DNA of 64,000 nt from Spirochaetia bacterium (GTDB lineage: Bacteria > Spirochaetota > Leptospiria > Leptospirales > Leptonemataceae). Below, in pieces: positions 16,453 through 23,688 of this stretch (positions are counted from its first letter, which is position 1; the number at the start of each line of letters is the position of its first letter). The notes below the pieces were generated by a model that made no database searches, was not told the origin of the DNA, and saw only the letters and a program-made list of their open reading frames with translations. The stretch spans positions 1 through 64,000 of the forward strand of contig JAIOPQ010000043.1 of NCBI GenBank assembly GCA_021413825.1, read 5' to 3'. The translations under genes and the position numbers were made by a program.

Positions 16453-17208
16453 TCAATCCTTGATCGCCGCAATCCTGGCCAGGAGAAAAGTTCGATCTTG
16501 AATTGGTTTTCCGTGTCCGCTGACAACAGTAGTGAAAGGAAGCCCCAGAGCTTTCTGCAAAGTCTGGCGATATTCCTTGCCGGAGATTGGATCGAGAAAG
16601 TAGGCCGGATCTGAAATTGCATCGCCTCCATATAGAATTTTCTCTTCTGGAAAATATACAAACAGATTGTCTTCAGTTGATGCAGGTCCAGGAAAAAAAA
16701 TTTTCACAGCGCCTCCCATAAGTGTGAGCTCGGTCTCAAAAAGCTTCTCACTTTCCGGTAGTTGCTTTTTCCTCCACGTGCCAAAACTCATCATTTCATT
16801 TTGCATTTCTTCCCACTTGTTGCGCATGAGTTTCTGGGTTCGTGTTGAAATCATAACTGGCACACGTTCACGCGTAAAGGCATTCAGTCCCCCGGTGTGA
16901 TGTAGCTTGTAACTTACTGGAACTACAGCATTGAACTCAACCAACGTCCGTGCTGCAGCGAACCACAGGATTTGCTTTGCCGATTTGTCGCTCCACCCGG
17001 CGTTGACGAAGACAGCTCCTGAGTCGTTTAGGTACATGACGGAATTCGTTTTCCAGTAATTGGTATCCTCAACAAGGTATACGCTTCCGCGAATTTGGGA
17101 AATCTTGACGACTGCATCATCCAGATCACGCGGCTCCTTGACTGTAAGGGAACAACTGCTTAACAGAATAATCATTGCAGCCGGCGCGAGACAACGGAGT
17201 ATCAGCAT
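16453..17208 (-). CDS. Metallo-beta-lactamase-fold lipoprotein with altered zinc site
   Basis: 251 residues from the ATG at 17208; a lipoprotein signal peptide ends at Cys19 (LLSSC). The fold is recognisable (VNAGWSDKSAKQIL; VSYKLHHTGGLNAF; GPASTEDNLFVYFPEEKILYGGD; VVSGHG), close to class B beta-lactamases such as CphA, but the zinc ligands are changed: the H-x-H-x-D site reads S-Y-K-L-H with the Asp position as His, the His before T-x-D-N is Ser (GPASTEDN), and the Cys after GG is Asp; only the last His (SGHG) is kept. Beta-lactamase activity is doubtful. The reading frame extends 95 codons further upstream into pyrC, which is rejected. It is divergent from pyrC with only 3 nt between start codons. 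Confidence 0.8.
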   Translation of the reverse strand: MLILRCLAPAAMIILLSSCSLTVKEPRDLDDAVVKISQIRGSVYLVEDTNYWKTNSVMYLNDSGAVFVNAGWSDKSAKQILWFAAARTLVEFNAVVPVSYKLHHTGGLNAFTRERVPVMISTRTQKLMRNKWEEMQNEMMSFGTWRKKQLPESEKLFETELTLMGGAVKIFFPGPASTEDNLFVYFPEEKILYGGDAISDPAYFLDPISGKEYRQTLQKALGLPFTTVVSGHGKPIQDRTFLLARIAAIKD

Positions 17209-17211
17209 GCA

Positions 17212-18249
17212 ATGGACCAGATTACGATTCGAATGCCGGACGATTTTCATCTGCATGTCCGCGATGGTGCCATGCTTGAAGGTGTCATACATCATACCGT
17301 TGCCAGATTCGCGCGCGCAATCATCATGCCAAACCTGAAACCACCTGTAGTCACCGTTTCTGACGCGGCTCTCTATAGAGAAAGAATCCAGAAGGTGGCC
17401 GGCAATGCTTTTGAGCCATTGATGACCCTGTATCTCACAGATCAAACTAACCCACAGACCATTGAGGCCGCAAAGAAATCGGGATTCATTCATGGAGTGA
17501 AGCTTTATCCATCCGGCGCCACAACTAATTCCGATGCCGGCGTGCGTGAACTTGCCGGAATGGATTCCGTTTTTCGTGCGATGGAGGAAGTTGATCTGCC
17601 ACTATTGATTCATGCAGAAGTGACTGATCCCTCTATTGATATATTTGCGAGGGAGACTGTTTTTCTAGATCGCTTCTTACGGAAGCTTCCTGAGAAATTT
17701 CCGCGCCTGCGAATTGTGTTTGAACACATTACAACTGCCGCCGGTGCAGAATTCGTGACGGGCGCTCCGCCAACGGTTGCAGCTACAATCACACCGCATC
17801 ATTTGCTTCTCAATCGAAATGCGCTATTTGTCGGCGGAATTCGCCCGCATAACTATTGTTTGCCGGTGTTAAAAAAGGAAACGGATCGTTTGGCACTCAT
17901 GGAGGCCGCAACCTCCGGAAATCCAAGATTCTTTGCCGGAACGGACAGCGCGCCGCATGAAAAATCAACCAAAGAGAATGCATGCGGATGCGCCGGAATC
18001 TATAATGCCCACGCAGCGGTTGAGCTTTATGCAGAAGCGTTTGATTCAATGGGTGCGCTCGACAAGCTCGAGGGTTTCATGAGCGAGTCTGGGGCTAGAT
18101 TTTATGGACTTCCACTTAACAATAGAAAGTTAAAGCTGATTCGTAAGAATCAGATTATTCCGGCAGCTTACAATTTCGCGGGATTATCTGTGGTTCCAAT
18201 GCGTAGCGGAGAAACAATATCCTGGAGTATCGAAGATGCTTTCGAATAA
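17212..18249 (+). CDS. pyrC: Dihydroorotase (class II)
   Basis: 345 residues, the size of E. coli PyrC, which closes N-carbamoyl-aspartate to dihydroorotate in pyrimidine synthesis. Zinc and substrate residues are intact: DFHLHVRDG near the N-terminus, GVKLYPSGATTNSD (carboxylated Lys), LIHAEV, FEHITT, ITPHHLLLNRN and the catalytic Asp of GTDSAPH. GGAG lies 12 nt before the ATG, a long spacing. The 3' end overlaps the thioesterase start by 14 nt, so the two form an operon. Confidence 0.97.
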   Translation: MDQITIRMPDDFHLHVRDGAMLEGVIHHTVARFARAIIMPNLKPPVVTVSDAALYRERIQKVAGNAFEPLMTLYLTDQTNPQTIEAAKKSGFIHGVKLYPSGATTNSDAGVRELAGMDSVFRAMEEVDLPLLIHAEVTDPSIDIFARETVFLDRFLRKLPEKFPRLRIVFEHITTAAGAEFVTGAPPTVAATITPHHLLLNRNALFVGGIRPHNYCLPVLKKETDRLALMEAATSGNPRFFAGTDSAPHEKSTKENACGCAGIYNAHAAVELYAEAFDSMGALDKLEGFMSESGARFYGLPLNNRKLKLIRKNQIIPAAYNFAGLSVVPMRSGETISWSIEDAFE

Positions 18250-19072
18250 CGTTCAAGCAACCACACGCGTTTCAGACCTGGATACGCAACGTCACGTTAC
18301 AAGTCGCACGTACGAAAGTTTCTGCCTTGAGGGACGGCATGCGCTTCTGACGGAGCATGGTTTTGGTATTCCAAAGCTTTTGGAAGACGGTATAACAATT
18401 CGCCCGACACATTGTTATGTTCGGTTTATGCAACAACAAATGGCCGGTGCAACACTTAACGTTAAAACCCATGCCTATCCAAAGAAAGATGGTTCGATTG
18501 CCTGGGAACAGCGCGTAGAACAAATGGACGGCAAGGTTGTCTGCGAACTCGAACTGCGTACCGAGATTTCCAAAAACGGCAAAGGCATCTCTATTCTGCC
18601 AGTGACCAAGAAGTCGTTTAAACCACAATATAGAGAGCTTGATCCATTCACAGGCACCTGCACAAGAATCCCAAATGAATACAATTCCTTGTACTGTGAG
18701 CGGGATATTTTTGGCAGTTATGGACCGGCGCAACTCTGGAAAGTTTTTGAGGAAGGCCGCTGGATGTTTTCTGCGGTTGCTGGCCTGACTCTCGAACGAT
18801 TTGTGGAAATGGACACTACATGCTTTTATATGGGCGGAGTCTTTAACTTCTATGAGCCGATTCCTGCCGGAAAGAAGCTCCGCGTGGAAACCTGGATTGA
18901 AAGCATAGAAAAGATACGATTCTATTTTCGGCAGGACGTATACTCGGAAGATCGGTTGCTCATGTCTTTGCGTGACGAGCAGCTAATCGTATCGGTGAAG
19001 CAGGCAAGGCCTAGAAAAGCACCACCCGAGTTTCTGGCCATAATTGAGAAGTACGTTGAAAAGAACGGTTAA
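18236..19072 (+). CDS. Double-hotdog acyl thioesterase-like protein
   Basis: 278 residues made of two hotdog-like halves. The first has TTRVSDLDTQRHVTSRTYESFCLEGRHALL-type spacing, with DLDTQRHV (residues ~13-20) at the place of the catalytic Asp/Asn loop of 4HBT and acyl-ACP thioesterases; the second begins near GRWMFSAVAGLTLERF and has FVEMDTTCFYMGG. It may hydrolyse acyl-CoA or acyl-ACP, but substrate is unknown. It overlaps pyrC by 14 nt. Its TAA shares bases with the stop of the convergent GHKL gene within a TTAA. Confidence 0.65.
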   Translation: MLSNNVQATTRVSDLDTQRHVTSRTYESFCLEGRHALLTEHGFGIPKLLEDGITIRPTHCYVRFMQQQMAGATLNVKTHAYPKKDGSIAWEQRVEQMDGKVVCELELRTEISKNGKGISILPVTKKSFKPQYRELDPFTGTCTRIPNEYNSLYCERDIFGSYGPAQLWKVFEEGRWMFSAVAGLTLERFVEMDTTCFYMGGVFNFYEPIPAGKKLRVETWIESIEKIRFYFRQDVYSEDRLLMSLRDEQLIVSVKQARPRKAPPEFLAIIEKYVEKNG

Positions 19073-19902
19073 CGCACCGCATCGTCAAATACATCTCTGT
19101 ATTCTTCACGGCTAAGCCCGCTGCTTTTCCAACCATTTTCAAATCGTTCGCGACGGGTGATGTACTCATTTGTGAGAGGAATTTCAATGCGTGCTGTAGT
19201 TTCGTTGTAGCTCGGGTTTGAATATAGAGTGAACTGATGTTTGTCTATTCCGCTCTGGTTCAGCAGAATTCCGACTAACGTTAAACCCATTCCGGCACCT
19301 TCTGTGTCGTCACCATGCTCCAGGTAGAAATCGAATAGGTTGGCATAGGAAACTGCTTTCTTAAATTTTTCGCGGATGCGTTCTTCTTCCTGCGGGATTA
19401 ACTGCGTGTTGTTCTTAATCTTGATGTTGAGTACATCCGGCGAATAATAAAACGTTACGGTTACTGTGAATTTGTACTCGCGAAATAATTCTTTGTATTT
19501 GCGAATGTTGGCCTCTTTTAGTTCATCCTTGAACTTCAACATCCCTTCATGATAGTTGTCCGGATTGTTCAGATCCAGGCCGATCTTTGTAAACAGCACG
19601 CGCTTAAGGTTGGATTTAGTTGCATTGATCACTAGTTCCTTGGTGGAAGTATAGACAATGTCAATGAGATCACCGCGATTGAACTTATTGAGAATTGCAC
19701 TGGTGACCAGGTTCAGAACTTTTTCGCCGTAGTCGCTTAGATAGTAGGTTTGAACAGAAAGGACCTTATTGCCTGCGAGCGCTTCATCAACGATCTGGTG
19801 AACCTCTTCAAGGGACTTTCCTGAGATAATATTCATAGGGGCCGGACGGTTGGGCAAGACTTCGTAATGTACCTTATTGTCGTCTAGCTCAAAGCCGGGC
19901 AA
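19069..19902 (-). CDS. GHKL-type ATPase with N-terminal extension, paralogue of the 5229-5876 product
   Basis: 277 residues. N-box KELVINATKSNLKR (residues 88-101) and G-box DTEGAGMGLTLVG (199-211) mark a histidine-kinase-like ATP-binding fold. Between them lies the same insert as in the 215-residue paralogue (NLKR..F...G, N-Y-H-E-G...F, QEEERIR, DFYLEHGD). A ~85-residue N-terminal extension (IISGKSLEEVHQIVDEALAGNKVLSVQ) is unique to this copy. There is no DHp helix, receiver or membrane segment. The start is TTG at 19902 with no good ribosome binding site; a later start is possible. Likely a cytosolic switch protein with kinase or binding activity. Confidence 0.78.
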   Translation of the reverse strand: MPGFELDDNKVHYEVLPNRPAPMNIISGKSLEEVHQIVDEALAGNKVLSVQTYYLSDYGEKVLNLVTSAILNKFNRGDLIDIVYTSTKELVINATKSNLKRVLFTKIGLDLNNPDNYHEGMLKFKDELKEANIRKYKELFREYKFTVTVTFYYSPDVLNIKIKNNTQLIPQEEERIREKFKKAVSYANLFDFYLEHGDDTEGAGMGLTLVGILLNQSGIDKHQFTLYSNPSYNETTARIEIPLTNEYITRRERFENGWKSSGLSREEYRDVFDDAVR

Positions 19903-20054
19903 TATTACAAATTGCCAGTAAAAAAAGCTGATGAAAGTCAGATATTGTCCCTGAATCCTGGAAAGATGTGGGCAAACGCGTATGCCCAGGGAGCCATTAG
20001 GAAAATGCGGTGTGCAGGCGAGATAGGCCTGTATCCCCTAAATAGGTTATCTTT

Positions 20055-21626
20055 TTGGATCGAACCCACTTACGCCTACCGGAAGTAATTGCTGCCCTGT
20101 CCCTTGCAACTGACCTGGCCAATGATAATCCGCCAGAAACGACCCTCAGGATCTGCTATGTCGCCCTTGCAACAGCCCGGTCAATGGGGTTGCGGTCCAC
20201 AGACCTGGCTGATCTTTATTACGGAGCGCTGCTCCGGTTCATTGGTTGCACAGCATATGCGCACGAGGAATCGAACGTTCTGGGTGATGATCTTGTGGCA
20301 AGGCACGTTCTGGCCAAAACTGACGTGACACGACCTTCGCAAATGCTCCGCGCAGTGCTCCGTGGAAAAGGGAAACCTAAGGTTTCCATCCTCTGGAATT
20401 TCCTAATTCAATCCCGCTCAATGTTCTCTAATTTTACATCTGCTAACTGCGAAGTCGCCTGTATGCTTGGAGCGAAGATTGGGATGCCTGAAGGCGTTCT
20501 GCGCGTTCTGGCGCAAGTGCACGAGCGTTGGGATGGCCGCGGTGGTCCTGCAAAAATTCGCGGCGATGCCCTTTCGTCTGCGGTGCGAATTCTGCATGTG
20601 GCAAACACGGTAGAGATTGTTCGAAATGCCGCAGGCATTGACGCGGCATGTGATGTGATTCGAGAGCGCACGGCGGGGCAATTTGATCCTGATGTTTGCC
20701 GTGCCTTCTTAAAAATTGGCCCGGACCTGCTTCACGGGATGGAAACTATTTCAGTCTGGGACGAAGTTATCCGTCAAGCTCCGCGCAGCGAGAGTTCACC
20801 CGGTTCCGGACGACTACGTCAAATCGCAGAAGCATTTGGCAGTTTTGTTGATTTGAAATCTATCTACACGGCAGGCAGATCCAAAGCTGTCAGTCATATC
20901 GTTGAAAATGCAGCGCGTAGGATGGGGCTAAAAGACGTAGATGACCTGATTATAGCGAGTTTGCTTGCTGATATTGGAATGGTAAGCGTTCCCAACAACA
21001 TAATTGAGAAACCGGGAAAACTCAATACATCGGAATGGGAACGTGTAAGATTACACACGTATTATACGGAACGCATCCTGGTTCGCTCTCCCGCTCTAGC
21101 AACGATAGCCAGCATTGCGTCCAGCCATCAGGAAAGGCTCGATGGTTCTGGATATCACCGCGGATCCATCGGGAATGCAATTCCCCTTGGAGCCAGGTTG
21201 ATTGCTGCTGCTGATACGTATCATGCATTGGTTCAGCGAAGATCCTACAGATCGGCCTATTCACCCACGGAGGCAGCGCATATCTTACAACGGGACGTCA
21301 CTGCAGGCAGGATCGATCGGACATGTGCGGATGCAGTTCTAGACGTTGTGGGCAATCCAAACGATTCTCGAAAATGGCAAGAAGACGTTGGCCCAGCCAG
21401 CCCCAGGCGTATAAACTCCCCGTCGTCTTCGGCCTTGAGCCCGCGTGAAGTTGAGGTCCTCCGTCTCCTGGCCCGCGGATCTTCCAATAAAGAGATTGGT
21501 TTGGCCCTGGATATTTCGCACCGAACCGTTCAACACCACGTGGAACATATTTATAATAAGATTACCGTTTCTACGCGAGCCGCCGCTACCCTGTATGCGG
21601 TCGAGAATGGCATACTCACAGATTGA
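20055..21626 (+). CDS. HD-GYP-like / LuxR-type HTH regulator
   Basis: 523 residues. Two HD-GYP-like halves: residues ~130-240 (AQVHERWDGRGGP) and ~265-430 (AGRSKAVSHI, LLADIGMVSVPNNIIEKPGKL, SSHQERLDGSGYHRG, GARLIAAADTYHAL), then a LuxR HTH (LSPREVEVLRLLARGSSNKEIGLALDIS split at ~455-515). The arrangement and the DGSGYH variant resemble HD/LuxR regulators common in actinobacteria. Canonical metal ligands are partly lost: the first His is Arg (AGRS), HD is AD (LLADIG), and the HH pair is SH. Cyclic-di-GMP hydrolysis is therefore doubtful; a ligand-sensing transcription factor is likelier. The start is TTG at 20055, weakly supported. Confidence 0.82.
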   Translation: MDRTHLRLPEVIAALSLATDLANDNPPETTLRICYVALATARSMGLRSTDLADLYYGALLRFIGCTAYAHEESNVLGDDLVARHVLAKTDVTRPSQMLRAVLRGKGKPKVSILWNFLIQSRSMFSNFTSANCEVACMLGAKIGMPEGVLRVLAQVHERWDGRGGPAKIRGDALSSAVRILHVANTVEIVRNAAGIDAACDVIRERTAGQFDPDVCRAFLKIGPDLLHGMETISVWDEVIRQAPRSESSPGSGRLRQIAEAFGSFVDLKSIYTAGRSKAVSHIVENAARRMGLKDVDDLIIASLLADIGMVSVPNNIIEKPGKLNTSEWERVRLHTYYTERILVRSPALATIASIASSHQERLDGSGYHRGSIGNAIPLGARLIAAADTYHALVQRRSYRSAYSPTEAAHILQRDVTAGRIDRTCADAVLDVVGNPNDSRKWQEDVGPASPRRINSPSSSALSPREVEVLRLLARGSSNKEIGLALDISHRTVQHHVEHIYNKITVSTRAAATLYAVENGILTD

Positions 21627-21706
21627 AGTCGCGTTTCTGATGGGCTAAATGGCCGATGCGCTGAAGTCCCGGATCGTCTATAATTTCTCTAATTCAGGAG
21701 GATACA

Positions 21707-22579
21707 ATGATTCGATTTATTCCAGCGCTCATACTCGGGCTCGTGCTCTTACAATGTAGTACGCCAGGCCAGGGCCGATTCGAACCACAGGGTTCAGCGC
21801 GAATTTCAAAAAGCAAAACAGTGGTATTTGTCCACGGCATGTTCATGACACCAGCGAGTTGGGCTGACTGGCAGAAATATTTTGAGGCAAAGGGCTATAA
21901 GACGCTTGCGCCTGCGTGGCCGCTTCATGAAGGAAAGCCTGCAGATCTCCGGGCGGCGCATCCAAATCCAGAGCTCGCCAGGTTGAAATTGGACGATGTG
22001 GTGGAAAGCTACAGGAAGGTAATCCGCGAACAAAAAGAGAAACCCATTCTAATAGGTCATTCGATGGGAGGACTTGTAGTACAATTGCTAATGCAGGAAG
22101 GATTGGGCGCTGCAGGAATTGCGATCGATTCAGCCCCGCCGCAGGGTTTGATCTCGCTGAAGTTCTCTTTTCTGAAAAGCAATTGGGGAGTCATCAGCCC
22201 ATTTGCAAACAAGGAAGAACCGTTGTTGCTTACACCCGAACAATTCAATTATGCATTTGTGAATACTCAGCCAGAGGCGGAACAAAAAGCCGTCTATGAT
22301 TCTTTTGTAGTACCCGAATCGAGACTGGTTGGAAATGGGCCGACTACGGATGTGGCAAAGATTGATTTTTCAAAACCAAGGCCGCCTTTATTGATCATTG
22401 CCGGCGAGGAAGATCATATTGTGCCTGCTTCATTGAACTATTCAAACTTTCAGAAATACGAACCATCCCCTTCGCGCACAGAGTTCCGTCTGTTCAAGGC
22501 AAGAACGCACTGGATTGCAGGCCAAAAGGGTTGGGAAGAAGTGGCAGACTTTGTCCTGGATTGGATCAATCGCAACTAA
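21707..22579 (+). CDS. Alpha/beta-hydrolase lipoprotein
   Basis: 290 residues. A lipoprotein signal peptide ends at Cys17 (LVLLQC). The hydrolase fold shows the oxyanion loop VVFVHGMFMTP, nucleophile Ser119 in LIGHSMGGLV, an acid in AGEEDHIVP and a His in ARTHWIAGQ, so the triad appears intact. AGGAGG lies 6 nt before the ATG. It should be anchored on the periplasmic side or the surface and act as an esterase, lipase or related hydrolase; substrate unknown. It stands alone, convergent with the sulfate-binding protein gene. Confidence 0.88.
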   Translation: MIRFIPALILGLVLLQCSTPGQGRFEPQGSARISKSKTVVFVHGMFMTPASWADWQKYFEAKGYKTLAPAWPLHEGKPADLRAAHPNPELARLKLDDVVESYRKVIREQKEKPILIGHSMGGLVVQLLMQEGLGAAGIAIDSAPPQGLISLKFSFLKSNWGVISPFANKEEPLLLTPEQFNYAFVNTQPEAEQKAVYDSFVVPESRLVGNGPTTDVAKIDFSKPRPPLLIIAGEEDHIVPASLNYSNFQKYEPSPSRTEFRLFKARTHWIAGQKGWEEVADFVLDWINRN

Positions 22580-22635
22580 CGTTCAGGTCAATTCCGGCGG
22601 ATGGAAGATGGAGACCCGGGTATTGCAGCAGATTC

Positions 22636-23640
22636 CTACCTGGGTTTCCTATTCTCTTTCATGATGCGATCGAATATTCCGTTGCTATCAAAATGGAGTT
22701 TCTGCGCCTCATCCCAGGATTCACTGACTTCTTCCAATCTGAACAATTGAATGGATTTGAAGGTGGCAGCGTGCTTGGCCAATATTTTGGAATTGTACGG
22801 TCTGTAATAGTGTTTTGCAATTAGATTTTGTGCTTCATCTGAGTACAGATACGTCAGGTATTCTTCTGCGATTGCTCTATGTTGATTTCTGTCTACATTC
22901 TTATCTACAAGTGCAACAGGCGGTTCAGCCAGAATGCTGATCGATGGATAGACAATTTCGAATGCATTGGGCTCTTCTTTAAGCGCAAGGAAAGCCTCAT
23001 TCTCCCAGGCAAGAAGCACATCGCCCATGCCGCGTTCCACAAATGTTGTAAGAGATGCCCGAGCACCAGAATCCAGAATTGGAACATTCGCGTACATTTG
23101 TTTCACAAACGCTTCTGATTTAGCTTTGTCTTTGGATCGTAAATACTCCTGACCCCATGCTGCCATGTACGCCCAACGCGCGGCGCCACTTGTTTTGGGA
23201 TTGGGAGCAATGATGCTGACATCAGGCCGGATGAGATCAGCCCATTGGAGAATTTTCTTTTGGTTTTTAGCCCGCACAAGGAACACGATGGTTGATGTAT
23301 ATGGAGCACTGTTTCCAGGGAGTCTAGTACGCCATTTTGAATCGATCAAACCATGTCTTGCGATTGAATCGATGTCATAGGCCAGAGCCAGGGTTACAAC
23401 ATCGGCTTCAAGACCTTCGATGACTGAGCGCGCTTGCTTTCCTGATCCACCATGCGATTGGTTAATTGAAATGCTCTGGCCGGTTTTGGTCTTCCAATGA
23501 TTATCGAATAACGTTGCATAGTCGCGATACAGTTCTCGCGTAGGATCATACGATACGTTCAGAATTGTGGGCCCGCGATTACCCCCACATGACAGGAGTA
23601 TCAAAGCAAGGAGTAGATAAGTACGCACAAGGAAATACAA
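22636..23640 (-). CDS. Sulfate-binding lipoprotein of an ABC transporter (Sbp/CysP-like)
   Basis: 334 residues. The signal peptide ends at Cys18 (LILLSC). The mature part is a typical sulfate/thiosulfate binding protein: LNVSYDPTRELYRDY, INQSHGGSGKQARSV, ADVVTLALAYDID, the SAPYTSTIVFLVR strand, PNPKTSGAARW and YLYSDEAQ. The start is TTG at 23640 with ACGGA upstream; a GTG four codons later is possible. Unusually no cysT/cysW/cysA genes are adjacent, so the permease must be elsewhere or lost. Confidence 0.93.
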   Translation of the reverse strand: MYFLVRTYLLLALILLSCGGNRGPTILNVSYDPTRELYRDYATLFDNHWKTKTGQSISINQSHGGSGKQARSVIEGLEADVVTLALAYDIDSIARHGLIDSKWRTRLPGNSAPYTSTIVFLVRAKNQKKILQWADLIRPDVSIIAPNPKTSGAARWAYMAAWGQEYLRSKDKAKSEAFVKQMYANVPILDSGARASLTTFVERGMGDVLLAWENEAFLALKEEPNAFEIVYPSISILAEPPVALVDKNVDRNQHRAIAEEYLTYLYSDEAQNLIAKHYYRPYNSKILAKHAATFKSIQLFRLEEVSESWDEAQKLHFDSNGIFDRIMKENRKPR

Positions 23641-23688
23641 TTTGTCCGTCTGAAATGTCGATCAGAAAACCGGAACGAAACTCTCGCG

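Noticed and set aside
16439-17493. Upstream extension of the metallo-beta-lactamase frame to 17493
   Set aside because: The extra residues run antisense through pyrC and lack a signal peptide; the ATG at 17208 directly begins a lipoprotein signal.
19903-20054. Cyclic-di-GMP riboswitch before the HD/LuxR gene
   Set aside because: A small hairpin (TGGGCA/TGCCCA) is present but none of the conserved GEMM core was seen.
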